Assembly (NCBI GenBank): GCA_964640085.1 | Contig: CAZXFA010000002.1 | Location: 1-64,000, forward strand | Direction: 5' to 3' | Source of the DNA: CAZXFA01 sp964640085 | GTDB taxonomy: Bacteria > Actinomycetota > UBA4738 > HRBIN12 | DNA: 64,000 bases | Made by a program: the position numbers and the translations under genes | Part shown: positions 42,945 to 50,532 of the stretch, one piece after another | How positions within the stretch are numbered: the first letter of the stretch is position 1 | How the letters are laid out: each line of letters begins with the position of its first letter | The notes under the pieces: model-generated | Database searches by the model: none | The model's input: the letters and a program-made list of their open reading frames with translations, nothing else | Told to the model about the DNA's origin: nothing

Positions 42945-43045
42945 AAGCGCCGCGATGATGGCACAGTGCTCCATCAGCCGTCGCGGAGGATCTCGATCGC
43001 CGGAGAGGAACGCGTCTCCGCAACCCTTCGTGGCAGACTGCCCTC

Positions 43046-43978
43046 GTGCACGACGAGGAACAACGGGCCGTGTCACACGCGCCCAGCGCGGAAGGGCTCC
43101 TCTGGGGGTCCGTGGGCATCCTGTCCTTCTCGTTCACGTTGCCGGCGACACGCCTCGCCCTGAACGATCTCAGCCCGGTCCTCATCGGCCTCGGCCGCGC
43201 CGCATTGCCAGGTCTCCTGGCTCCTATCCTGTTGCTCGTCCTCCGGCAGCCGTGGCCACCGCGAGAGGCGCTCCCCCGGCTGGCGATCCTGGCCGGCTGC
43301 ATCCTGGTCGGCTTCCCCTTCCTCACGTCGCTCGCGCTCGAGCGGTTCCCCGTGTCCCACGGCGTGATCGTGACGGCACTCCTTCCGACGGCGACCGCGG
43401 TGGTCGCGCTTCTGCGAGCCGGTGAGCACCCGTCTCCGCGGTTCTGGCTCGCCAGCATCGGCGGCCTGCTCGCGGTCCTGGGCTTCGCCGCGGCCCAGGG
43501 ATCCGGCCTGCCCCGGCTCGAGGATCTGTGGCTGTTCGGCGCGGTTGGCGCCGCGGCCCTCGGCTACACGGAGGGTGGGTACCTGGCGCGGAGGTTCGGC
43601 GGGTGGCTGGTGATGTTGTGGGCCTTGACCGTGGCGGCACCCGCGGTCGTTCCCCTCGGGATCCTGGAGATGCTCCGGGCCCCGGGATCGGCGAACCCGA
43701 GCTCCTGGGTCGGGTACGCGTATCTCTCGCTGGTGAGCGTCTTCCTGGGTCTCGTCGCCTTCTATCGAGGGATGGAGTCCGGGGGGGTCTCCCGGATCGC
43801 CCAACTCCATCTCGCCCAGCCCGTCCTCACCCTCACCTGGGCGGCGATGTTCTTCGACGAGTCCATCGGCCCGACCACCATCGTCGCCGCGCTCCTGGTG
43901 CTGATCAGCCTCGCAGCGACGCAGAGGGCGCGGATCGATCTCGCGGAGGGCCCTCGGGCCCGATCGGTGGTGCCATGA
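43046..43978 (+). CDS. EamA/DMT-superfamily transporter
   Basis: 310-residue membrane protein with ten predicted helices in two EamA repeats (GLLWGSVGILSFSFTLPATRLAL... and YAYLSLVSVFLGLVAFYRGMESGGVSRIAQLHLAQPVLTLTWAAMFFDE). A GTG at 43046 is the start. It probably exports a metabolite; the substrate is unknown. It is divergent from the TPR-cyclase. Confidence 0.9.
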   Translation: MHDEEQRAVSHAPSAEGLLWGSVGILSFSFTLPATRLALNDLSPVLIGLGRAALPGLLAPILLLVLRQPWPPREALPRLAILAGCILVGFPFLTSLALERFPVSHGVIVTALLPTATAVVALLRAGEHPSPRFWLASIGGLLAVLGFAAAQGSGLPRLEDLWLFGAVGAAALGYTEGGYLARRFGGWLVMLWALTVAAPAVVPLGILEMLRAPGSANPSSWVGYAYLSLVSVFLGLVAFYRGMESGGVSRIAQLHLAQPVLTLTWAAMFFDESIGPTTIVAALLVLISLAATQRARIDLAEGPRARSVVP

Positions 43979-44019
43979 CCTCGTGACGTCGGCAGCCCGG
44001 CCGATCGCCGTCAGGCCGC

Positions 44020-44047
44020 CGGCGCCTCGAACTACACCAAGGCGCCG
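44020..44047 (+). terminator. Hairpin after EamA gene
   Basis: Perfect 8-bp stem CGGCGCCT/AGGCGCCG with a 12-nt loop, 41 nt after the EamA stop. There is no T-run, so termination is only suggested. Confidence 0.4.
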
Positions 44048-44128
44048 AGATCCCCACGCCGTAGATAGCGCCGCCGCCCGCGGGATCCCTCCCCGCGCCT
44101 GGCACCGAGCCTAGTCCCAGAGCGAACG

Positions 44129-45352
44129 GTGGCTGTCGTCGGCGGATGCGAGCCTTCAGCCGTGGTCGGAGACGGGACGATCCTGCACGCCGACGTCGAC
44201 TCCTTCTACGCGTCGGTCGAGCAGCGAGACGATCCCTCGCTGCGCGGCCGTCCGGTCATCGTCGGGGCCGGCGTCGTGCTCGCGGCCAGCTACGAGGCCA
44301 AGGCCTTCGGCGTCCGCACCCCGATGGGCGGCGCGCAGGCTCGCCGGCTGTGCCCGCAGGCGGTCGTCGTCCGCCCCCGGATGGAGGCCTACAGCGAGGC
44401 GAGCAAGGCGATGTTCGAGGTGTTCGAGCGGACGACGCCGTTCGTCGAGGGGCTGTCGATCGACGAGGCGTTCCTCGACGTCGGGGGGCTCCGGCTGATC
44501 TCGGGTACGCCCACCGAGATCGCGGTGCGGCTCCGCCGGGAGGTCCGGGAGCAAGTGGGCCTGCCGATCAGCGTCGGGGTCGCGAGGACGAAGTTCCTGG
44601 CCAAGGTGGCGAGCGCGGTCGCCAAGCCCGACGGCCTGCTCGTGGTGTCGCCAGACGGCGAGCTCGACTTCCTGCACCCGCTGCCGGTCGAGGCGCTGTG
44701 GGGGGTCGGCCGGGTCACGGCGGCCAAGCTCCGCGACCGGGGCATCTCGACCGTCGGGGAGGTGGCGCGGCTCGGGGAGGCGACGCTCGTCCGGTGGCTC
44801 GGCCGGGCTGCCGGGCGCCACCTCCACGCCCTGGCCCACAACCGGGACCCGCGTCCGGTCCAGGTGGGTCGCCGCCGCCGCTCGATGGGGACCCAGCGCG
44901 CGCTCGGCCGAAGGCGGCGGTCGCCCGAGGAGCTCGACGCGGATCTCCTCGCGCTGGTCGACCGCCTTTCGCGCCGGCTTCGGAAGGCGCACCGGGTGTG
45001 CCGCTCGGTCACGCTCCGGCTGCGGTTCGACGATTTCTCGCGCGCCACGCGTTCGCACACGCTGCCGGAGGCGACGGCCGACACCGAGGCGATCCTCGCC
45101 ACCGGGCGAGGCTTGCTCGCGGCGGCGATGCCCACGATCCGGGAACAGGGCATCACGCTGATCGGGATCACGCTCAGCAACCTCCACTCCGACGGCGCGA
45201 TCCAGCTCGCGCTGCCGTTCGACCGCCCGCTCGCGCACGCGCTCGACGTCTCGCTCGACGAGGTGCGCGAGCGGTTCGGCTCGAAGGCGATCACCCGGGC
45301 CGTGCTCCTGGGTCGGCGCGAGGGGCTGTCGGTGCCGCTGCTCCCGGACTGA
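44129..45352 (+). CDS. dinB: DNA polymerase IV
   Basis: 407-residue Y-family polymerase. HADVDSFYASVEQRD holds the first metal ligand and steric gate region; LSIDEAFLDV has the catalytic DE pair; VSVGVARTKFLAKVAS and LWGVGRVTAAKLRDRGISTVGEVA (helix-hairpin-helix) follow, then a little-finger domain. The GTG at 44129 is the longest start; a GTG eleven codons later is also possible. No actinobacterial LexA box (CGAACNNNNGTTCG) was found upstream. Confidence 0.93.
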   Translation: MAVVGGCEPSAVVGDGTILHADVDSFYASVEQRDDPSLRGRPVIVGAGVVLAASYEAKAFGVRTPMGGAQARRLCPQAVVVRPRMEAYSEASKAMFEVFERTTPFVEGLSIDEAFLDVGGLRLISGTPTEIAVRLRREVREQVGLPISVGVARTKFLAKVASAVAKPDGLLVVSPDGELDFLHPLPVEALWGVGRVTAAKLRDRGISTVGEVARLGEATLVRWLGRAAGRHLHALAHNRDPRPVQVGRRRRSMGTQRALGRRRRSPEELDADLLALVDRLSRRLRKAHRVCRSVTLRLRFDDFSRATRSHTLPEATADTEAILATGRGLLAAAMPTIREQGITLIGITLSNLHSDGAIQLALPFDRPLAHALDVSLDEVRERFGSKAITRAVLLGRREGLSVPLLPD

Positions 45353-45398
45353 CCCGGGTCGTCGAGACGGCCGACGACAGGCATCGGTCCACGATCGG

Positions 45399-45412
45399 GA
45401 CAGGATCCTGTC
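45399..45412. promoter_or_regulatory. Perfect 14-bp palindrome GACAGGATCCTGTC
   Basis: Self-complementary sequence in the 176-nt gap between dinB and the antitoxin gene. It has no loop, so a dimeric protein site is more likely than a terminator. The binder is unknown. Confidence 0.35.
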
Positions 45413-45496
45413 ATCGCCGACGGGCGAACCCGCACGCTCTCCCTCATGTCGTACCCACCGGATACGGTCAGCTGGTGGACCGCTCAGCGCTAGGAC

Positions 45497-45514
45497 CATA
45501 TGACGAGACATATG
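45497..45514. promoter_or_regulatory. Paired CATATG operator before the toxin-antitoxin genes
   Basis: Two CATATG boxes start 12 bp apart (45497-45502 and 45509-45514). The second overlaps a TATGCT -10-like hexamer about 15 nt before the antitoxin GTG. RHH antitoxins commonly bind such paired boxes to autorepress. Confidence 0.5.
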
Positions 45515-45528
45515 CTAGGCTCGGGCCT

Positions 45529-45747
45529 GTGGCGCGGAAGCAGGTCCTCGTGCAGCTCGACGACGAGCTCGTGGGCGAGCTCGACGTTCGAGCCAAGCGC
45601 GAAGGCGTGAGCCGGAGCGAGCTGATCCGCCGCGCGATCGCATCTCACCTGCAGGAGCTCGCGTGGACCGAGCAGGAGCAGGCGGCCGTCGGGTCCTACC
45701 GCCGCCGGCCCGAGAGCTGGACGGGGCGCGGCTGGCCGCAGGAATGA
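45529..45747 (+). CDS. Ribbon-helix-helix antitoxin
   Basis: 72-residue protein. KQVLVQLDDELVGELDVRAKREGVSRSELIRRAIASHLQE is a typical CopG/RHH DNA-binding fold; the acidic/Trp-rich tail (AWTEQEQAAVGSYRRRPESWTGRGWPQE) probably wraps the toxin. The GTG at 45529 has almost no leader, suggesting leaderless or near-leaderless translation. Its stop overlaps the toxin ATG by 4 nt. Confidence 0.88.
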   Translation: MARKQVLVQLDDELVGELDVRAKREGVSRSELIRRAIASHLQELAWTEQEQAAVGSYRRRPESWTGRGWPQE

Positions 45748-46064
45748 AGCGCGGGGAGGTCTACTGGGCCGACCTCCCCCTCGGCTACGGGCGACGACCG
45801 GTCGTGGTCCTCACCCGCGGGGCCGTCGCGGAGGTCCGCTCCCGGGTATCGATCGCACCCGTCAGCCGTCGCGCGCGTCGGATCTCTTCGGAGGTGCCGG
45901 TCGGCCGTACCGAGGGACTCGCCAGGGGCTCGGTGGTGAACGTGGACAACGTGCTCACGGTTCCGAAGGAGCTGCTCGAACCGAACCGGATCGGTCGCCT
46001 CGGCGAAGCGGCCACACGGCGCCTCGACGCGGCCCTGCGGTGGGCGCTCGACATCCGGCACTGA
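45744..46064 (+). CDS. mazF: MazF/PemK-family endoribonuclease toxin
   Basis: 106-residue PemK-like toxin: MKRGEVYWADLPLGYGRRPVVVLTR, VSIAPVSRRARRISSEVPVG and GSVVNVDNVLTVPKELL are the three conserved blocks. It likely cleaves mRNA at a short motif when the antitoxin is degraded. The ATG overlaps the antitoxin stop (ATGA). Confidence 0.92.
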   Translation: MKRGEVYWADLPLGYGRRPVVVLTRGAVAEVRSRVSIAPVSRRARRISSEVPVGRTEGLARGSVVNVDNVLTVPKELLEPNRIGRLGEAATRRLDAALRWALDIRH

Positions 46065-46214
46065 CGGCCTCACCCGAGGCATCTCGGTACCAGGCAGCCG
46101 CGACCCTCGCGATCGCGAGTACCACCACGAACCCTCCCGACGGCGTTCACGAACCCTTCACGGCTCGCCCGCAGCATGGCCCCAGGACGCAGTTCCCGTC
46201 GGAAGGAGGAGGAC

Positions 46215-46601
46215 ATGCGACGCGGATGGGCGATCGTCGCGACGATCCTGGTGGTGCTCGCCGTGGTAGGGATCGCCGTGGGCGCCTACAACGTGGGCAT
46301 CGACGAGGGGGTCCGCCGTGGGGCCGACGCCGGCCAGGTGGTCGAGGTCGTTGGACGCGGCTACTGGCACGGCGGCGGGTTCTTCCCGTTCGGCCTGATC
46401 CTGTTCCCGCTGTTCGTGATCGGGATCTTCTGGCTGGTCGGGTTCGCGTTCCGCGGGCCGCGCGGCGGCTGGAACCACGAGCACGGACGGTTCGGCCCGT
46501 GGTCCGAGGAGGGCCGCGCGCGGTTCGAGGACCGCTTCCAGGAGTGGCACCGCCGCCAGCACGAGCAGACCTCGAGCGGTTCCGAGACCCCCGGCGGGTG
46601 A
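46215..46601 (+). CDS. Small two-helix membrane protein upstream of a two-component system
   Basis: 128-residue protein with two membrane helices (IVATILVVLAVVGIAVGAY and FPFGLILFPLFVIGIFWLVGFAF) separated by a Gly/His loop (GRGYWHGGG). The C-terminal tail is His/Arg/Glu rich (FEDRFQEWHRRQHEQ). AGGAGGAGGAC precedes the ATG. It may be a target or accessory of the downstream two-component system. Confidence 0.85.
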   Translation: MRRGWAIVATILVVLAVVGIAVGAYNVGIDEGVRRGADAGQVVEVVGRGYWHGGGFFPFGLILFPLFVIGIFWLVGFAFRGPRGGWNHEHGRFGPWSEEGRARFEDRFQEWHRRQHEQTSSGSETPGG

Positions 46602-46624
46602 CCCCCTCGATCCCCGGGGTGCGA

Positions 46625-46650
46625 CGGGCGGTGGCGGTTGCCACCGCCCG
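46625..46650 (+). terminator. Perfect hairpin between membrane protein and response regulator
   Basis: 11-bp stem CGGGCGGTGGC/GCCACCGCCCG with a GGTT loop, 23 nt after the membrane-protein stop and 37 nt before the regulator ATG. No U-tract follows; it may attenuate or stabilise the upstream message. Confidence 0.55.
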
Positions 46651-46686
46651 TTCGCCTCGCCAGGCTAGCGGCGGAACGGAGGAGCC

Positions 46687-47367
46687 ATGACGACCGTGCT
46701 CGTGGTCGAGGACGAGATGGCGATCGCCCGGATCGTCCGCGACTACCTCCGGGAGGCTGGCTTCGAGGTGATCGTGGTCGGCGACGGCGACTCTGCGCTC
46801 GCCAGCGTCCGGAGCGCCAAGCCCGACCTGCTGGTCCTCGATCTCAGCCTCCCCGGCCGCGACGGCCTGGACGTCGCCCGCGAGGTGCGCCGCTGGTCGG
46901 GCACGCCGATCGTGATGCTCACCGCCCGGAGCGACGAGGCCGATCGCATCGTGGGCCTCGAGCTCGGCGCCGACGACTACGTCGTGAAGCCCTTCAGCCC
47001 CAAGGAGCTGGTCGCGCGGGTGCGCGCCGTCCTGCGTCGGACGCGGGCCACCCGACTGGGCGAGGAGATCCTGCGGGCGGGCGACGTCGAGGTCGACACG
47101 GCCAAGATGCGCGTGACGGTCGGGGGCCGTCCCGTGGAGCTCACGCCCACAGAGTTCCAGCTGTTGGCCACGCTGGTCCGCGAGCCGGGCCGGGTCTTCA
47201 CCCGGGGCCAGCTCCTGGACGCCGTGCACGGCGTGGCGATCGAGTCGTACGAACGCGCGATCGACGCCCACGTGAAGAACATCCGGCGCAAGATCGAGCC
47301 GACGCCGGGCTCGCCCCGGTACGTGCTCACGGTGCACGGGGTCGGCTACCGGTTCGCCGATGCGTGA
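46687..47367 (+). CDS. OmpR/PhoB-family response regulator
   Basis: 226-residue regulator. The receiver domain has the acidic pair in VVEDEM, phospho-acceptor Asp52 (LVLDLSLPG), Thr79 and Lys101 (VVKPFSP). The C-terminal winged helix shows VELTPTEFQLLATLVREPGRVFTRGQLL and YVLTVHGVGYRF. It overlaps the kinase gene by 8 nt. Targets may include the preceding membrane protein. Confidence 0.95.
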   Translation: MTTVLVVEDEMAIARIVRDYLREAGFEVIVVGDGDSALASVRSAKPDLLVLDLSLPGRDGLDVAREVRRWSGTPIVMLTARSDEADRIVGLELGADDYVVKPFSPKELVARVRAVLRRTRATRLGEEILRAGDVEVDTAKMRVTVGGRPVELTPTEFQLLATLVREPGRVFTRGQLLDAVHGVAIESYERAIDAHVKNIRRKIEPTPGSPRYVLTVHGVGYRFADA

Positions 47368-48451
47368 CCACCGCCACCCGCGCGAGTTCCGTCCGCCCTG
47401 GTGGCCCAAGGACGAGCCCTTCCCTCCGGCGCGCGGGGACTGGCGCGCGATGCGCGGGCACTTCTTCCGGCGCATCGCGCTGATGTTCGTGGCGTTCTTC
47501 GCGTTCGTGTTCCTCGTCGGCGGGCTCGGCGCCGTCGTGTTCGGCGGATGGGCCGGGCGTGAGCACGGCCGGGCCTTCCCGGGCTTCTGGCTGGTGATCC
47601 TCGCTCTGGTGGTCGGGTTCGCGCTGTTCGGCCGCGCGGTGCGGCGGACCGCCCGGCCGATCGGCGACGTGATGGACGCCGCCGCCCGGGTGGCCGACGG
47701 CGACTACTCCGCGAGGGCGACCGTGCAGGGCCCGCCCGACGTGCGCGAGCTCGCCCGGGCGTTCAACGAGATGGCCGCGAGGATCGAGACCACCGAGGAG
47801 CAGCGGCGGAACCTGCTAGCCGACGTCTCGCACGAGCTGCGCACCCCGCTCGCCGTGATCCGGGGGCGGGTCGAGGGGATGCTGGACGGCCTCTACCGGA
47901 CCGACGGCGAGCACCTCCGGGCCGTGATCGAGCAGACGCAGGTGATGGGCCGTCTGCTGGACGACCTCCAGCTCCTGTCGAGGGCCGAGGCGGGGGTGCT
48001 CGAGCTCCACCGCGAGCGGCTCTCGCCCGCCGAGCTCGTGGACGCCGCGGTCGCCGCGTACCGGGCGCAGGCGGAGGCCGGGGGGATCGGGTTCCGCGGC
48101 GAGGCCGAGGCCGACCTGCCGGCGATCGACGCCGACCGCGTCCGGATCGGCGAGGTGCTCTCGAACCTCGTGACGAACGCGCTGCGCCACACCCCCGCCG
48201 GGGGCTCGGTCACCGTGCGGGCGGCCCGCGAGGGCGACGGCGTGGCCCTCGAGGTGTCCGACACCGGGGCCGGGATGTCTCCCGAGCAGGTCCGACACAT
48301 GTTCGACCGGTTCACGAAGTCCGAGGAGTCGGGCGGGGCGGGCCTGGGCCTCGCGATCGCGAAGGGCCTGGTGACGGCGCACGGCGGGACGATCTCGGCT
48401 GCGAGCGAGCCGGGGCGGGGTACCAGCGTCCGCTTCGTCCTGCCCGCGTGA
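47360..48451 (+). CDS. HAMP-domain sensor histidine kinase
   Basis: 363-residue kinase. Two membrane helices (about residues 38-62 and 74-92) flank only a very short extracytoplasmic loop (GGWAGREHGRAFP), so it may sense membrane or intracellular signals. A HAMP linker follows (RPIGDVMDAAARVADGDYSARA), then the H-box DVSHELRTPL with His158, N-box NLVTNALRHTP and G-boxes DTGAGM and GGAGLGLAIAKGL. It partners the response regulator. Confidence 0.95.
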   Translation: MRDHRHPREFRPPWWPKDEPFPPARGDWRAMRGHFFRRIALMFVAFFAFVFLVGGLGAVVFGGWAGREHGRAFPGFWLVILALVVGFALFGRAVRRTARPIGDVMDAAARVADGDYSARATVQGPPDVRELARAFNEMAARIETTEEQRRNLLADVSHELRTPLAVIRGRVEGMLDGLYRTDGEHLRAVIEQTQVMGRLLDDLQLLSRAEAGVLELHRERLSPAELVDAAVAAYRAQAEAGGIGFRGEAEADLPAIDADRVRIGEVLSNLVTNALRHTPAGGSVTVRAAREGDGVALEVSDTGAGMSPEQVRHMFDRFTKSEESGGAGLGLAIAKGLVTAHGGTISAASEPGRGTSVRFVLPA

Positions 48452-48472
48452 CCTCGCGCGTGCTGGGGCCCG

Positions 48473-48952
48473 TCAGACCTTCTTGGGGACGTTCCTCGTG
48501 AACACGAAGCGCATGATCTTGTGCCCGACGTCCGAGGTCGGCCCGAACATCAGCGGGCACCCGCCGTCGATCACGGTCACCCCGTGCTGGCGGCCGTACT
48601 CGGTGGCCGCCGGCGACACGCTGCCGCCGCCCGGGCCGCGGTGCATCCACACGTTCGTGATCCCCAGCTCGACGCACTCACGCATCGTGTCCTCGGCGAG
48701 CTCCGGCCGGGTCCCGATCACCACCGCCTCGACCCCACCCGGGATCGACTTCAGGTCGTGGTAGCACCCGTCCCCCTCGACCTCGTCGGCGTTCGGGTTC
48801 ACCGCAAAGACCTCGTACCCCCGGTCGCGCAACCGCTTGTACACGACGTTGCTGCCGTGGTCCTTCGGCGTCCTCGAGACGCCGGTGACCGCGATGCGCC
48901 GGTGCCCCAGGAACTCGTTCGCCGCCTGCTTGATGCCCTGCATCCGGCTCAC
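48473..48952 (-). CDS. CoA-binding domain protein
   Basis: 159-residue stand-alone CoA-binding Rossmann domain (RIAVTGVSRTPKDHGSNVVYKRLRDRGYEVFAVNPNADEVEG, GTRPELAEDTMRECVELGITNVWMHRGPGGGSVSPAATEYGRQHGVTVIDGGCPLMF). The conserved CP in the second half may form a thioester or Fe site. The GTG at 48952 is used; the ATG three codons later is equally possible. It converges with the histidine kinase. Confidence 0.88.
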   Translation of the reverse strand: MSRMQGIKQAANEFLGHRRIAVTGVSRTPKDHGSNVVYKRLRDRGYEVFAVNPNADEVEGDGCYHDLKSIPGGVEAVVIGTRPELAEDTMRECVELGITNVWMHRGPGGGSVSPAATEYGRQHGVTVIDGGCPLMFGPTSDVGHKIMRFVFTRNVPKKV

Positions 48953-49272
48953 CCCCCCGAAGTGCCTCGGTCACAAACTCCGGTGAAGGGGCGCCGACGT
49001 CGGGGGCCGTTCGGCCCTCCTCGTGTGGGACGGGAGGTGTCCGCCATCCGGCAGCCGGACTGTGCACGTGCGGCTCGGACGGATCGCGCTCGGACCAGGC
49101 CGCGACCCACATCAGCGCCTTCGGGAGACTGCGGCCGAATGAGTAGATCGCGGTCGGCGCCATCGCGATCCTCTGAGCGAACCGGAGCCGGCACCTGCCG
49201 TGTACGCGCGGATGAGGCCGCGGCGCTGCCGCTCGTCGATCGGTTCCTCGTTACCGAGAGCCGACGCCGCAG
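48953..49272. other. 320-nt gap with one doubtful short frame
   Basis: No recognisable gene. A minus-strand frame opens at 49163 (MAPTAIYSFGRSLPKALM) behind AGAGGATC but shows no known motif and runs into the CoA-binding gene in another frame. The right edge contains the tandem repeat at 49250-49292. Confidence 0.4.
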
Positions 49273-49292
49273 TTACCGAGAGCCGACGCCGC
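49250..49292. repeat. 22-bp tandem duplication
   Basis: GTTACCGAGAGCCGACGCCGC occurs at 49250-49270 and 49272-49292, in a 22-bp tandem arrangement. The second copy contains the stop and last codons of the SHOCT gene, so the duplication copied the gene's 3' end. Confidence 0.85.
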
Positions 49293-49518
49293 CCGTGATC
49301 CCGAGCGCGCGCTTCCGGTCCTCGAACTCCGACTCGGAGATCTCGCCCCTGGCGAACCGGGCCTCGAGGATGGCCTTCGCATCAGGTGTCTCGGACCCCC
49401 CGGAGCGTCGCGCGTTGCCTCCGAAGGCCCGAACGCCGGCGATCACGACCGCCGCCAGACCGCCCCAGAACACGACCATCATGAGGCTGCCCCACACCCA
49501 GTCCCACCCGTCCATCAT
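49273..49518 (-). CDS. SHOCT-domain membrane protein
   Basis: 81-residue protein with one membrane helix (WGSLMMVVFWGGLAAVVIAGVRAFG) and a C-terminal SHOCT motif (AKAILEARFARGEISESEFEDRKRALG). The ATG at 49518 has GGGAGG nine nt upstream; a TTG two codons earlier is possible. It is a paralogue of the SHOCT protein at 8476-8745. The last six codons and the stop have been duplicated downstream. Confidence 0.88.
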   Translation of the reverse strand: MMDGWDWVWGSLMMVVFWGGLAAVVIAGVRAFGGNARRSGGSETPDAKAILEARFARGEISESEFEDRKRALGITGGVGSR

Positions 49519-49681
49519 GGCCAACCCCCTCCCTGGAGGGGCACGCGGTCCTCCCCGTGGGCGCGTGCACCCTGCGATGCGACGAGCAGCTCACGCTATG
49601 GAGGGGTCGCAGGTGCCAACCAGGGCCGATGGACCCGGGTCGGATAGGGTCCCCTGGCCCTCCCGGCGGCGCGCATCGGGT

Positions 49682-50326
49682 TCATCGCCGCCGGGGGAGC
49701 TCGCCGGGCGCCGGCGCGGGCGCGAGCCGCCGACCGGGGACCCCGAGGGCCAGGTTCACCAGGCCCCCGATCGCCGCGCCGAGCCCCATGCCCCCCACGA
49801 CGTCGAGCGGGCTGTGCGCGCCGAGGTACACGCGCGCGAACGCGACGAGGGCCACGACCAGCCACGGCACCAGGCGCCAGCGCCCGTTCAGGTACGGCGT
49901 CACGACCCACGCGAGACCCGTGACCAGCGTGACGTGACCGGACACGAACGCCGCTCCCCGGGTCGGGGTGTCTCCCCGCACGATCGCATCGGGGATCGTC
50001 GTGCCCGGCCGCGAGCGCACGACGATCTCCCAGACGACCCGCTCCCCGACGAGCTTGGCGCCGGTCACGAGCAGCGCCGCCACCGCGAGCCGCCATCGCC
50101 GCAGCAGGGCGGCGACGGCCGCCGTGACCGGGCCGACGCCGAGGATGCCGAGCAGCTGGGCGCCCCGCATCACCGGCGAGAGCACGTCCGGCAGGCCGTT
50201 CACGGCGTGGAAGACGCTCACCTCGACCGGCCCGACCTCGCCGCTCGAGGCCACGACACCGCAGGACGCGAGGACCGCGAGTCCCGCCGGGACGGCGGCC
50301 AGGTCCATCGCCCGGCGTCTGAACAC
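49682..50326 (-). CDS. PAP2-family phosphatase, membrane
   Basis: 214-residue lipid phosphatase-type protein with five to six helices. The three PAP2 motifs are recognisable: VVRSRPG (motif 1), AFVSGHVT (motif 2, PSGH with the catalytic His) and ARVYLGAHSPLDVVGG (motif 3 with His and Asp). GGAGGAGGGAC precedes the GTG at 50326. It may dephosphorylate undecaprenyl or phosphatidate-type lipids. It is divergent from the PAP2-kinase gene. Confidence 0.88.
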   Translation of the reverse strand: MFRRRAMDLAAVPAGLAVLASCGVVASSGEVGPVEVSVFHAVNGLPDVLSPVMRGAQLLGILGVGPVTAAVAALLRRWRLAVAALLVTGAKLVGERVVWEIVVRSRPGTTIPDAIVRGDTPTRGAAFVSGHVTLVTGLAWVVTPYLNGRWRLVPWLVVALVAFARVYLGAHSPLDVVGGMGLGAAIGGLVNLALGVPGRRLAPAPAPGELPRRR

Positions 50327-50532
50327 GTCCCTCCTCCTCCCCTGCGTAGGCCGGGCCCGGTCGAGCCCTCCTCGCGTCAGCGGCAGGGGCATCTTGCCTT
50401 CACTTGACGACGCTCGTCCTCGCGGTCAGTGTCGTCGGTTGCCGAGCGAAGGGGGGCGGATCCATCCCGAACGGTGACTACGATCCGTCGATCGGGCCGA
50501 GCGGCCTCGGCGATGTGGCCGAGCGCCGTGCG

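Noticed and set aside
44060..44128. LexA-type SOS box upstream of dinB
   Set aside because: No CGAACNNNNGTTCG-like sequence could be found; only a partial GAAC at 44029-44032.
48678..49163. Minus-strand frame starting MAPTAIYSFG
   Set aside because: It runs through most of the CoA-binding gene in another frame and has no recognisable motif; only its first 70 residues are free of overlap, too little to call a gene.
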